This document shows, piece by piece, positions 24,274 through 31,908 of a stretch of 64,000 bases of DNA. A model generated the notes under the pieces. The model was not told the DNA's origin and made no database searches. It saw only the letters and a program-made list of their open reading frames with translations. Position numbers and translations under genes: made by a program. Each line of letters starts with the position of its first letter. Positions within the stretch are counted from its first letter, which is position 1. Location: the NCBI GenBank assembly GCA_044361595.1, contig JBIKIN010000014.1:1-64000 (forward strand), read 5' to 3'. Source of the stretch: Pseudopedobacter sp044361595 (GTDB lineage Bacteria; Bacteroidota; Bacteroidia; Sphingobacteriales; Sphingobacteriaceae).

Positions 24274-25359
24274 ATGTCAAGTCAATTATTCGAAAGTTAT
24301 AATCTAGGTAAAACCGAATTAAAAAATAAAGCTGTAATGGCTCCATTAACTAGGTCTAGAGCTATTGATAATATTCCAAACCAATTAATGGCAACTTATT
24401 ATGGGCAAAGAGCTGGAGCGGGATTAATTATAACGGAAGGAACTTCGCCATCGCCAAATGGTTTAGGTTATCCACGTATTCCTGCCATGTACAATCAACA
24501 CCATGTAGATGGATGGAAATTAATTACTAAGGCAGTGCATGAAAAAGGCGGAAAAATATTTTTACAGTTGATGCATTGTGGTAGAATTGGGCATCATTTA
24601 AATTTACCAGAAGGTGCAAAAGTTTTAGCTCCATCGGCCATTATTGCAGAAGGACAAATGTACACAGACAAAGAAGGGATGAAAGAGAATGATATGCCAA
24701 TAGAAATGTCTACTCAGGAAGTACATGAAGCAATAGAAAGTTATATAAATGCATCTGTATTAGCTATAGAAGCAGGTTTTGATGGTGTTGAAATACATGG
24801 TGCTAATGGTTACTTGATAGAGCAATTTTTAAACCCTAATAGCAATGATAGAAATGATGAATATGGAGGAAGTCTACATAATCGTTCTAAATTTTTACTA
24901 GAAATTGCAGAAAAAACTATTGAAGCTATTGGTGCTGATAAGGTTGGTGTGAGATTATCGCCAAATGGCGCTTTTAACGATATGAGACCTTACCCAGAAA
25001 TGGAAGAGACTTACGATTACTTATCTAAAGAATTAAATAAATTGGGTGTGGTTTACATTCATTTACTAGACCACTCGGCAATGGGTTCTACTCAGCTTCC
25101 TGCAAATGTACTAGAAAGTATAAGAGAAAACTTTGAAGGTACTTTAATTCTATGCGGAAACTTTGATGATAAAAAAGCGGTTGAGGCTTTAGAAAATAAT
25201 ACTGCCGATTTAATCGCTTTTGGTCGTCCGTTTTTGGCCAATCCAGATTTATTAGAGCGTTATAAAGCGGATGCCGATTTAAACGCATCTGATATGGACA
25301 CTTTTTACACTCCAGGAGAACAGGGATATACAGATTATCCGTTTATGGATAAAGCATAG
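24274..25359 (+). CDS. Old Yellow Enzyme family alkene reductase
   Basis: 361 residues; an FMN-dependent NAD(P)H oxidoreductase of the OYE/NemA type that reduces activated double bonds or nitro compounds. Visible motifs are MAPLTRSRAIDNIPNQLMATYY near the N-terminus, LMHCGRIGH (about 98-106), GVEIHGANGYLIEQFLNPNS (about 171-190, with the ligand-binding HGAN) and IAFGRPFLANPDL near 312-324. It is a single gene between a repeat region and the tRNA-Ala element. The physiological substrate cannot be predicted. Confidence 0.94.
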   Translation: MSSQLFESYNLGKTELKNKAVMAPLTRSRAIDNIPNQLMATYYGQRAGAGLIITEGTSPSPNGLGYPRIPAMYNQHHVDGWKLITKAVHEKGGKIFLQLMHCGRIGHHLNLPEGAKVLAPSAIIAEGQMYTDKEGMKENDMPIEMSTQEVHEAIESYINASVLAIEAGFDGVEIHGANGYLIEQFLNPNSNDRNDEYGGSLHNRSKFLLEIAEKTIEAIGADKVGVRLSPNGAFNDMRPYPEMEETYDYLSKELNKLGVVYIHLLDHSAMGSTQLPANVLESIRENFEGTLILCGNFDDKKAVEALENNTADLIAFGRPFLANPDLLERYKADADLNASDMDTFYTPGEQGYTDYPFMDKA

Positions 25360-25383
25360 AGCAGAAGGCGGAAGGCTGAAAGC
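25360..25383. repeat. AGAAGGCGGAAGGCTGAAAGC tract after the OYE gene
   Basis: A short degenerate tandem tract follows the stop codon directly, of the same kind as those at 16113 and 49434. A terminator comes next. Confidence 0.5.
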
Positions 25384-25403
25384 AAAAAGTTTTGAATTTA
25401 GAG

Positions 25404-25433
25404 GGATTGTCTTTGTTTAGGCAATCCTTTTTT
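25404..25433 (+). terminator. Terminator after the OYE gene
   Basis: A 9-bp stem (GGATTGTCT at 25404-25412 with AGGCAATCC, one G-T pair) is followed by a T run. Confidence 0.75.
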
Positions 25434-25543
25434 ATTTGCTCGTTTTTTTCTGCTTTTATAGGATGCTGGTAATGATAAATATTAATTGCTTTTAATTTCT
25501 TAAGCACACATTTTTTTTCAATATTTGCGTTCTCGTAAAATTT

Positions 25544-25612
25544 AGGATATTATCTCATTTGGATAGAGTGGTTTGTTGAGCTTGAAAGGGACGATTGGTG
25601 AAAGGTTAAATT
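25544..25612 (+). pseudogene. Decayed tRNA-like sequence upstream of tRNA-Ala
   Basis: The bases align end to end with the tRNA-Ala gene 75 bp downstream. The D-arm TCTCATTTGGATAGAGT resembles GCTCATTTGGCTAGAGC, and a TGAAA anticodon-stem remnant sits at the right distance. The acceptor, anticodon and T stems no longer pair, and there is no GTTCRA T-loop. It looks like a tRNA relic, perhaps left by an earlier duplication or insertion. Confidence 0.4.
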
Positions 25613-25621
25613 AAAAAAAAC

Positions 25622-25698
25622 GGGGGATTAGCTCATTTGGCTAGAGCGCTTCGCTGGCAGTGAAGAGGTGATCGGTTCGAATCCGATATTCTCCACCA
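25622..25698 (+). tRNA. tRNA-Ala (anticodon GGC)
   Basis: A full cloverleaf of 77 bases includes an encoded CCA. The acceptor GGGGGAT pairs with ATTCTCC. The D-arm is GCTC/GAGC and the anticodon loop CTGGCAG gives anticodon GGC. The T-arm is ATCGG TTCGAAT CCGAT. Its 3' 24 bases are repeated with two changes at 32082-32105, marking an integrated element whose insertion rebuilt this tRNA. Confidence 0.95.
25674..25697. other. attL: left attachment site within tRNA-Ala 3' end
   Basis: The tRNA 3' end GGTTCGAATCC plus GATATTCTCCACC matches 32082-32105 at 22 of 24 positions. The last 16 bases (TCCGATATTCTCCACC) are identical. This is the usual footprint of a tyrosine integrase that targets a tRNA 3' end. 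Confidence 0.85.
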
Positions 25699-25711
25699 TC
25701 ATTTTAAAAAT

Positions 25712-25747
25712 AAGTGCTTTAATATTATTTTAAGGCACTTTTTTTAT
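25712..25747 (+). terminator. Terminator downstream of tRNA-Ala
   Basis: An 11-bp stem (AAGTGCTTTAA at 25712-25722 with 25730-25740, one G-T pair) is followed by a run of seven or more T. It lies just inside the element and probably replaces the tRNA's original terminator, which would be the hairpin now at 32111-32142. Confidence 0.75.
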
Positions 25748-25762
25748 GTTTAAAAATTTAGC

Positions 25763-25780
25763 GGTGCAATTAGTGGTGCA
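25763..25780 (+). repeat. 18-bp terminal repeat, left end of the element
   Basis: GGTGCAATTAGTGGTGCA is two copies of a GTGGTGCA core joined by ATTA. The same 18 bases occur in the same orientation near the right end (31955-31972). It lies 65 bp inside attL, a fitting place for integrase arm-binding sites. Confidence 0.65.
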
Positions 25781-25852
25781 TTTTTAGAGTTTTAAAATGC
25801 AAAAAACACCATTTGAGTATCTCGGTTTTATCTAGTATTTTTGAATATTCCT

Positions 25853-25865
25853 TTTGTCGTTATTA
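25853..25865. repeat. 13-bp motif TTTGTCGTTATTA, copy 1
   Basis: The same 13-mer occurs at 29985-29997 and 31909-31921, in those two cases directly upstream of start codons on the minus strand. Here it lies before a hairpin and the 128-residue gene on the plus strand. Confidence 0.55.
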
Positions 25866-25874
25866 GGAAATCTT

Positions 25875-25909
25875 AAAAGGGTTTATCATTTATTTGGTAA
25901 ACCTTTTTT
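25875..25909 (+). terminator. Hairpin with T run before the winged-helix-like gene
   Basis: The arms AAAAGG-GTTTATC and GGTAAACCTTTTTT pair over about 11 bp with one bulged G and then a T run. It ends 13 bp before the ATG at 25922, so it could be an attenuator of the cargo genes or the end of a short upstream transcript. Confidence 0.45.
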
Positions 25910-25921
25910 ATATTTATAACT

Positions 25922-26308
25922 ATGAATGTAGAGGCATGGACTAATGACATTATAGGGGCATCAGAAAGACGATTACTTATAAAAGACGCTATTTTAGGTT
26001 TTAAGGCTTTATCATGGGAGTTAAGAAAATCTGACAAAACCAATAGGTTTACAAACTTATCATTGCTTGTAATGCTTCATCTAAAGAATAACGATAACAT
26101 TAGTAGAACAAATATCATGAAAGCATTGAAAAGCAATTACAATGATATTGAAAACGCTTTAAATCTGTTATTTGATAAAGGTTTGATTTTATCAGATAAG
26201 GTTCTGGAAAGTCGATTCAACAAAAAAATTGCAGTTAAATCAAAAAAATTTAGATTAACCCTTAAGGGGGAAATGTTAGTTACTGATTTTATAGAAAAGC
26301 TTGTTTAA
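25922..26308 (+). CDS. Winged-helix-like protein, element cargo
   Basis: 128 residues. Residues 45-125 look like a winged helix: NLSLLVMLHLKNNDNISRTN, then IMKALKSNYNDIENALNLLF (recognition-helix-like), then a basic hairpin RFNKKIAVKSKKFRLTLKGE. This resembles MarR/PadR-type DNA-binding folds. No specific family is recognised. It lies at the left end of the tRNA-Ala element, 34 bp upstream of the repeat/membrane protein, so the two are probably one transcript. It may regulate its partner or be part of the same system. Confidence 0.65.
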   Translation: MNVEAWTNDIIGASERRLLIKDAILGFKALSWELRKSDKTNRFTNLSLLVMLHLKNNDNISRTNIMKALKSNYNDIENALNLLFDKGLILSDKVLESRFNKKIAVKSKKFRLTLKGEMLVTDFIEKLV

Positions 26309-26342
26309 TTTTTATTAAATTATAATTCTCAAATTAAGCCTA

Positions 26343-27488
26343 ATGCCTGATAATAAAGAACTGCTTTATACTAATCTTAAAGAAAAAGGTTTATACAGAA
26401 AATCATTTAATGAATTTAAAACGCAATTTTCTAGTTTAGAAAAAACGGATAAACTCTATCAAGAATTAGCTAAGAAAGGATTATACAGTAAAAGCGCATC
26501 AAGTTTCACAAATCAGTTTTTTCCTGAATTAAATAAAGAAAATACTTTAAGAAACGTTTACAAAGATTTAGGACTTGAATCAGCAGGAGTAAGTTTTGAT
26601 AAGTTTTCAGTAAAGATGATGTCTGATGCGAAAGCAAGAAAATTAGTCTATAAGGATTTAGACTTAGAAAATGCTGGCGTAACTTATGATAAATTTGAAT
26701 CCACCTTAAATATTAAGAAAAAAAAGCTTACTGTAGAAGAGTTTGCAACCAAAATAAAAGCAAAATATCCGCAATATAAAGAGGTAGACAATGCCGAGCT
26801 TATTGATAGAATTGCAAATAAATACCCTGAATATAAAGATGTTATAAACACAGAAGTTACATCAGAAAAAGGCAAAAAACTTTACGAAGCTTTAAAAAAC
26901 GATTCTAAATACAAAGGAATAGGAAAGGATTATGAATCTTTTAAAAATTATTTCTCTGATGAAAATAATGGTAAAAAGTTATTTACCCAATTAAACAGCG
27001 ACCCTAAATACAAGGGATTGGGTTCTGACTACGAAACTTTTGCTAATGGTTTTGGCTTGTTAAAAAAATATGAACTATCTTCTAAAATCACTACCATTAC
27101 TTCAAAGGTATCTACTCCAGTTTTAAATAAAACTCAACAAAATGCAACAATTGATAATAATCTTTATAAATATGGCTTAGTTGCTTTTTTAATACTAGGC
27201 CTAGTAATTACAATTATCAAGTACCGAAAGAATATTATACGAATTGTACAAATAAGTTACTTAACACTTAAAAAAAATATATTTAAAATAGCAATTGTAT
27301 TAGCCTTCTTAATATCAATTCTTATAATTACAAATCCTTCAAGAGAAGATTTTGCATCAAATCAACATTGGAAAGGAGATTTGTATTTAGGTAGAGAAAA
27401 GAATTACTTCATATTTTCAATATATTCAAATAAGTTTTATAACAAACGTTATATCGGTATTTTGGGTAATTTTTATGAAATTAAATAG
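26343..27488 (+). CDS. Repeat protein with two C-terminal membrane spans, element cargo
   Basis: 381 residues, not assigned to a known family. Residues 1-250 carry about six degenerate repeats of 25-50 residues with a shared pattern: a short leading helix, a Gly-containing turn, then a D/S-Y/F-E/D-x-F end. Examples are LYTNLKEKGLYRKSFNEF, VYKDLGLESAGVSFDKF, LKNDSKYKGIGKDYESF and LNSDPKYKGLGSDYETF. Two membrane spans follow (about 277-298 and 313-332), then a tail of about 50 residues ending NYFIFSIYSNKFYNKRYIGI and GNFYEIK, which weakly recalls DUF4359-like tails. Similar Gly-Tyr repeats occur in some phage structural proteins. No signal peptide is seen. Confidence 0.65.
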   Translation: MPDNKELLYTNLKEKGLYRKSFNEFKTQFSSLEKTDKLYQELAKKGLYSKSASSFTNQFFPELNKENTLRNVYKDLGLESAGVSFDKFSVKMMSDAKARKLVYKDLDLENAGVTYDKFESTLNIKKKKLTVEEFATKIKAKYPQYKEVDNAELIDRIANKYPEYKDVINTEVTSEKGKKLYEALKNDSKYKGIGKDYESFKNYFSDENNGKKLFTQLNSDPKYKGLGSDYETFANGFGLLKKYELSSKITTITSKVSTPVLNKTQQNATIDNNLYKYGLVAFLILGLVITIIKYRKNIIRIVQISYLTLKKNIFKIAIVLAFLISILIITNPSREDFASNQHWKGDLYLGREKNYFIFSIYSNKFYNKRYIGILGNFYEIK

Positions 27489-27508
27489 GTTAAAGATTTA
27501 CTTACTAT

Positions 27509-27590
27509 TAACCTTTTCCAATAATACTTAAATGTGGAAAAGGTTAGTACTTTTATTTTAAAACCTCTTGGAAAAGGTTAGTACTTTTAT
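27509..27590. repeat. Iteron-like repeats at the 3' end of the replication-protein-like gene
   Basis: A 21-bp sequence beginning GGAAAAGGTTAGTACTTTTA occurs twice in direct orientation (27536-27556 and 27570-27590). An inverted 11-bp copy (TAACCTTTTCC, 27509-27519) lies before the first. The second copy is inside the coding end of the putative initiator gene. The inverted pair could also act as a terminator between the two convergent genes. Confidence 0.55.
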
Positions 27591-28461
27591 GATTATACAT
27601 TATTGATTTATATTTATTTGTCATAGCTTCTAAAATCAATGTTTTATAATTTGATGTTGCATGCTTTTTTATAATTCCATTGTATTGATTTTTTCTTTTA
27701 ATCCTTTTTGCTTTGTTCCATTCTCCCCAATTCCACGTATTAATACATTCTAAATAAACCCTTTCTTCGTTCCTTGTTAATCTTTTTTCATCTAAATCCT
27801 CCTTAAAAATCATTTCATCAATATTTTTATAAAGGTCAATAAATAAAAATCTGTTAGAATTTTGATTTAATAAATCAGATAATACATTAATCCCTGCTCC
27901 TTCAAATTTTCTGCTTCTTAAATATTTGTTTTCTAATCTTAGAATATTAATTGGTCTGCCGTACTGTTTTGACTTATTGTAAATTTTAATTCTATAATCA
28001 ATAAGATTAAAAGAAATGCCTTTATCAAATCCTTTACAATCATTTTTTATTATGGGATTCCGCTCTTTAGAATTGAAGCTTATACACCTATCTATAAAAA
28101 TCTTAGGAGTAAAGGGAGTATTAATATTAATCCCAAATTCTAAACCAGTAACGGTCATGTTTAATACTTCTTTACTAAAATTAATTTCAAGCTCATTTAA
28201 AACGTCTGTAAGCTCTTTATTTCCAAAATCATTATAGTTATGTATTCCATCATTAAAATACTTGTGTAGGCTTCCATAAATAACAATCCTACCCGATGGA
28301 TATAATTCAAAGGTTAAGCCCTTAAATTGATTTTTTACTTTGCCGGCAATCTCTCCAGTATCAATATTTAATAGTGAAGATTTATTATTTAAAATAGCAT
28401 TGTCTAACAAAGCATTTTTAAAAGCCATGTTTTTAGTTTCAAGCCTTACAAAGTCGTACAT
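27553..28461 (-). CDS. Putative replication initiation protein (phage/plasmid type)
   Basis: 302 residues. The block LTFELYPSGRIVIYGSLHKY, then FNDGIHNYNDF (about 49-80), recalls the beta-strand plus 'GSLxKFxxGxN' signature of filamentous-phage gene II/X and small-plasmid replication initiators. A later ILRLENKYLRSRKFEGAG block (near 172-189) also fits. I see no clear HUH pair, so a rolling-circle mechanism is not proven. It lies in the middle of the tRNA-Ala element with iteron-like repeats at its 3' end. This supports a role in element replication after excision. Confidence 0.55.
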   Translation of the reverse strand: MYDFVRLETKNMAFKNALLDNAILNNKSSLLNIDTGEIAGKVKNQFKGLTFELYPSGRIVIYGSLHKYFNDGIHNYNDFGNKELTDVLNELEINFSKEVLNMTVTGLEFGININTPFTPKIFIDRCISFNSKERNPIIKNDCKGFDKGISFNLIDYRIKIYNKSKQYGRPINILRLENKYLRSRKFEGAGINVLSDLLNQNSNRFLFIDLYKNIDEMIFKEDLDEKRLTRNEERVYLECINTWNWGEWNKAKRIKRKNQYNGIIKKHATSNYKTLILEAMTNKYKSIMYNHKSTNLFQEVLK

Positions 28462-28568
28462 AGGCCCCTTATTTATTTGATCCGGGACTAGGTAAATGAA
28501 TTGCCAGTATTAAAACCTCTTTAGCAAATAACTTATTTATCCGGTTTTTTAGGTTAATAACTTTTCGA

Positions 28569-28898
28569 TTAGTCATTTACACCTCCTTCAAAATCGTTGA
28601 ATAAACTAAGTTGATTATAAGTTGATGATTTAAATTTAGGATTTGTACTTAGATACCATGCTTTGAACCCTGTAATAGTACAATAGTCTTTTTTTAATTC
28701 CCATAACCTTCCCACCTTTTCTAAATCCCTTTTAAATCTTGTGATATTTTTCTGGGGAACTCCTGTTGCATTGGCTACCATTGAAGCGGTTGCAACATTT
28801 TTATAAAGAAATAGAAATATGGTTTTTAACTGTGTTTTCCTGTATGTATCTTCGTTGTGCGTAGAAGATTTTAAAGGGGCGTTAAAATGATTTTTCAT
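28569..28898 (-). CDS. Small DNA-binding protein of mobile elements
   Basis: 109 residues. Residues 22-90 read as a winged helix: QLKTIFLFLYKNVATASMVA, then NATGVPQKNITRFKRDLEKV, then GRLWELKKDYCTITGFKAWY. Proteins with this layout are frequent next to excisionase-like genes in Bacteroidetes integrative elements. Its ATG overlaps the stop of the upstream HTH gene by 4 bp (ATGA), so the two are translationally coupled. It is probably a control or accessory protein of the element. Confidence 0.65.
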   Translation of the reverse strand: MKNHFNAPLKSSTHNEDTYRKTQLKTIFLFLYKNVATASMVANATGVPQKNITRFKRDLEKVGRLWELKKDYCTITGFKAWYLSTNPKFKSSTYNQLSLFNDFEGGVND

Positions 28899-29176
28899 CT
28901 TTTCGCTCCTTTATTTTTGGATTCTAAGCTATCAAGGACCTTATGTAAATCATACCTTATTGAGTTTCCAATCTGCAAATATGGTATTTTGCCTTTCTGC
29001 CTCCAGCGTATTAATGTTTGAATTGTAATACCTAATTTTTTAGAAAGGTCTTCTCCATCTATAATAATTGTTGCCTTTTGATCTGGGGCAGGAACTGCCA
29101 TGTTACTCATAGCCCATTTAAAGCTTTTTAGCATCAAATCATTAAGTCCTTCTTCGGTTGTGATAATCTGTAGCAT
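28895..29176 (-). CDS. Excisionase-type helix-turn-helix protein
   Basis: 93 residues. The HTH_17/MerR-like segment LSKKLGITIQTLIRWRQKGK, then IPYLQIGNSIRYDLHKVLDS, occupies residues 50-89. This is the standard fold of excisionase/recombination directionality factors in Bacteroidetes integrative elements. It is the first gene of a coupled pair with the 109-residue protein. With the integrase at 30558-31904 it would decide between integration and excision. Confidence 0.75.
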   Translation of the reverse strand: MLQIITTEEGLNDLMLKSFKWAMSNMAVPAPDQKATIIIDGEDLSKKLGITIQTLIRWRQKGKIPYLQIGNSIRYDLHKVLDSLESKNKGAKR

Positions 29177-29259
29177 ACTTTTCTTATTTTGTATGATACA
29201 AAGTAAATGCAGATTTTAACCATGTCCATTTTGGTGTCTGGACAATTTTTTAGACAGAT

Positions 29260-29985
29260 TTAATTTAGTTGAATACCGATATCAAAATGTTTATTGATAA
29301 AATCAACAATAACTTTACTATCGGCCTTATTTATTTTTGGTAGTATTAATTTAATAACTTTTTTTAAATTTTTGTCTGTTTGTATTGGCTTTACATTCAA
29401 AGTAAAATGTTTTCTAACATTAGTATTGTGGGGCAAATTGTATTTTTTACAAATTCTACTAGTATAAATTTCATTACTCTCATCATCATCATATTTTATA
29501 TCGAGTCTACTATCGTTACAAAGCTCACAAAACCTTGCAAGAACTGGAGCTTTTAAATCTTTAGGTTGCAAATTATCATCTTTTAATTTTTCGCTATTTT
29601 TATTCGCTTCTTGTTTTAACTTCTCATAATCCTGGCTTAAATATTCAAAACGTGATTTAGCCCATCCAATAAATTCGGTTAATCTTTCATCATGAAAAGC
29701 TATCCTTTTATAATCCCATCCCTCACTTTCATGAAACTCAGTTTTATGGTTTTCAATTACTGTTCTAAATAAATTCAAAAGAAAATCCAAAGGATTATCA
29801 ACATCATTTTGCAGTATTTGGTTTAATTCCCTTTGTACTATTATCCAGTTTTGAAAACCTTCTTTTTGAAACTTAGCGTAATCGAAAATTAAGAACCCTA
29901 AATATTCACTACTTAATAATGGGTTTTCAGCCATTGCAGTACTCATAAAAACCTCCCATGTAGGTATGGATTCAATATTTGCCAT
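29260..29985 (-). CDS. Element protein of unknown function
   Basis: 241 residues, mostly helical and acidic, with no signal peptide and no membrane span. Notable are a probable coiled segment (SRFEYLSQDYEKLKQEANKN, near 112-131), a CELC pair near residue 161 and a basic C-terminal third. No family is recognised. The start codon overlaps the 13-bp motif AATAACGACAAATG that also lies before the integrase, so both genes may share a control signal. It could be a regulator of the element. Confidence 0.65.
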   Translation of the reverse strand: MANIESIPTWEVFMSTAMAENPLLSSEYLGFLIFDYAKFQKEGFQNWIIVQRELNQILQNDVDNPLDFLLNLFRTVIENHKTEFHESEGWDYKRIAFHDERLTEFIGWAKSRFEYLSQDYEKLKQEANKNSEKLKDDNLQPKDLKAPVLARFCELCNDSRLDIKYDDDESNEIYTSRICKKYNLPHNTNVRKHFTLNVKPIQTDKNLKKVIKLILPKINKADSKVIVDFINKHFDIGIQLN

Positions 29986-29997
29986 TTGTCGTTATTA
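29985..29997 (-). repeat. 13-bp motif, copy 2, at the start of the 241-residue gene
   Basis: On the minus strand TAATAACGACAAA runs directly into the ATG, its last A being the A of the start codon. It is identical to the motif before the integrase gene. Confidence 0.55.
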
Positions 29998-30028
29998 ATT
30001 AATCTATTTTGGCTTCCGTAAAATGGAT

Positions 30029-30181
30029 TTAAACTTTTTTATTTATTAGCTTTTCTTGAAGCCTTTCAAATAACCTCCATTTACGGTTTAATCTTTTTTG
30101 TTTTCTTTCCCACTCCTCGGTTTTAATTATTAAATCAATAACCCTCCTTAGAACTATTTTTTTATCTTCATTTGAATTCAT
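30029..30181 (-). CDS. Possible 50-residue basic protein in the element
   Basis: An ATG at 30181 opens a 50-codon frame: MNSNEDKKIVLRRVIDLIIK, then TEEWERKQKRLNRKWRLFER and LQEKLINKKV. It is highly charged, helical and arginine/lysine rich, like small DNA- or RNA-binding proteins. A purine-rich AAGGAGG segment lies inside the gene, not before the ATG. It fills most of the gap between two element genes on the same strand. Coding status is plausible but unproven. Confidence 0.4.
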   Translation of the reverse strand: MNSNEDKKIVLRRVIDLIIKTEEWERKQKRLNRKWRLFERLQEKLINKKV

Positions 30182-30260
30182 ACCTTATAAACTTTATTGT
30201 GTCAATTTTATTGAACAACTTTCTAAATGGAGTTATACTATAATACGTGGGGTATGTTAA

Positions 30261-30297
30261 ACCCTCCCGAAAGTGAAATTATATTATCCGGGTGGGT
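30261..30297. other. GC-rich imperfect hairpin in the element
   Basis: ACCCTCCCG (30261-30269) and CGGGTGGGT (30289-30297) pair except for one T-T mismatch, with a 19-nt AT-rich loop. The flanks are AT-rich, and the plus-strand side continues CGTTTTT. It could be a terminator downstream of the 74-residue gene, or a processing site such as an origin or transfer hairpin. Confidence 0.4.
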
Positions 30298-30316
30298 CGT
30301 TTTTAAGAGATAAGTT

Positions 30317-30541
30317 CTAAATTGATACGATGTTAGTCTCTAGCTCTGCAATCTTATTAGAAATGACTTGATCAATAATTAAATTAAAATTTGCTAACTC
30401 ATCCCAAAAACCCATTTTATCCCCTTCATCATTTTCTGCTCTTACCATTTCTTCAATCTCAATACTCTTTAGACGCTTTAATGCTTCTAAGTCTGCAAAT
30501 CCTAACTGACTTAATTTTGCTGCTAATAGTTCTTTCTTCAT
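30317..30541 (-). CDS. Small helical protein next to the integrase
   Basis: 74 residues. The sequence has two amphipathic helices (KELLAAKLSQLGFADLEALK, then LKSIEIEEMVRAENDEG), is acidic and lacks membrane or signal features. It starts 16 bp after the integrase stop on the same strand, so it is co-transcribed with it. No family is recognised. Confidence 0.6.
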   Translation of the reverse strand: MKKELLAAKLSQLGFADLEALKRLKSIEIEEMVRAENDEGDKMGFWDELANFNLIIDQVISNKIAELETNIVSI

Positions 30542-30557
30542 GTTATTAAATTTATGT

Positions 30558-31904
30558 TTAAACTGCTTTTAAATTTCTTTCCTTTGGTGCGCCCCATGCT
30601 TTAAGCATTACGACCTTTTTGCGGGTCTCGGTTACTTTTACGTATTTTTTGAATGAAGCGTATGTTTCGTGGCCGCTTATAGTCATTACTTCTTCAGCAC
30701 TCATTCCACGCTCTAATGATAGCGTTACAAACGTTTTTCTAGAATTATGAAAACTGATAAGCTCATATTTTGGGTAAGTATTGGTAACTCGCTTATTACC
30801 ATAAAAACGGACTATTTCAATAGTTCGGTTAATCTCTGCTAATTTGCAAAGCTCTTTGATATACTCATTAATTTTTTGGTTACTTATTGCCGGCAAAGGT
30901 TTATTGAGTGCCCTGTACTTGTCTAAGATGTTTGCAGAAACAGCATTTAAAGGTATTGTTAAGGCTGTTTTTGTTTTCTTAACTACTATGGTAATTGTGT
31001 CTTTATCAATATGCTCTCTTTTTAATTGTTGAACATCACTAAATCTTAATCCAGTTGCACAAGCAAATACAAAAATATCTCTTACCTTATCTAAGCGTTT
31101 ATTATTGCTTAAATCAAAATCAATTAATTTCTGCAGCTCTTCTTGTTCTAAGGCTATTACCTCTAGTTTTTCACTTTTAATCTTAAAGGCTTTATAATTT
31201 AAGTTTACTTCAATACCAGAATCAATTGCATAGTTTAAGAATGTTTTAAGAGTGCTTAATGATTTAGCAATAGTTGTATTATTTAGCATTGGGCTTTTAT
31301 TACCGGCCTTGTCTACTTTTGTTCTAGTAATTAGAAAGTCTTGAAACTTTGTGAAAAAAGCCTTGTCAATACCTTCAAAGGTTACTTTGTCCCCTGTACT
31401 ATCTTGATACGCTTTTAAGTGGTTTTTTACGGACCTATAAACTGATAAGCTTCCAGCTTCACGTGTTTCCTTATGGTCTACAATATATTTATCAATGTAA
31501 TCAAACAGTAAACCTGTTTTTTCTTCTACTTTGACAGCATCGGGCTTAGAATTAATAAGTTCGGTTATTACCATTTCAGAACTGAAAGGTATTTTTAAGG
31601 CTAAGAATTTGTCTTCAATTGCTTTAATGTCAACTTCTATACTATCCAAAATATCATTAATCTCATTAATCTCTTTTTCTGTTAGTAACGAGTTTACCGG
31701 CAAATGGCTTAATAGTCTTTTAGCTTCTCGTTGTGGGATATAAAATGCTCTTTGCTCTTTGGCGTTCCAATACTCTTGAAGTATGGTTTTTTCAGTACTA
31801 AATCTCTTACGTACACCCTTTAGAGAATAGATTAAACTAATTGGTAGTTTGTCGTTTTTCGCTGAAACTCCTTTACGAAGCTCAAACCTTGCTGTTCCTA
31901 TCAT
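30558..31904 (-). CDS. Tyrosine site-specific integrase of the tRNA-Ala element
   Basis: 448 residues, the usual size for Bacteroidetes element integrases. An N-terminal arm/SAM-like region (about 1-230) precedes the catalytic domain. Visible catalytic residues are Arg in ATGLRFSDVQQL (near 287), the HNSR box (near 384-387), His in ISGHETYASFKKY (near 410) and the nucleophile Tyr about nine residues later. Its gene reads inward from the right end, next to attR. The ATG lies 4 bp after the 13-bp motif TAATAACGACAAA. Confidence 0.93.
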   Translation of the reverse strand: MIGTARFELRKGVSAKNDKLPISLIYSLKGVRKRFSTEKTILQEYWNAKEQRAFYIPQREAKRLLSHLPVNSLLTEKEINEINDILDSIEVDIKAIEDKFLALKIPFSSEMVITELINSKPDAVKVEEKTGLLFDYIDKYIVDHKETREAGSLSVYRSVKNHLKAYQDSTGDKVTFEGIDKAFFTKFQDFLITRTKVDKAGNKSPMLNNTTIAKSLSTLKTFLNYAIDSGIEVNLNYKAFKIKSEKLEVIALEQEELQKLIDFDLSNNKRLDKVRDIFVFACATGLRFSDVQQLKREHIDKDTITIVVKKTKTALTIPLNAVSANILDKYRALNKPLPAISNQKINEYIKELCKLAEINRTIEIVRFYGNKRVTNTYPKYELISFHNSRKTFVTLSLERGMSAEEVMTISGHETYASFKKYVKVTETRKKVVMLKAWGAPKERNLKAV

Positions 31905-31908
31905 GTGA

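Noticed and set aside
27536..27590. 21-bp direct repeats considered as a minimal CRISPR
   Set aside because: There are only two copies with a 13-bp gap, no cas genes nearby, and one copy is coding. An iteron or terminator role fits better.
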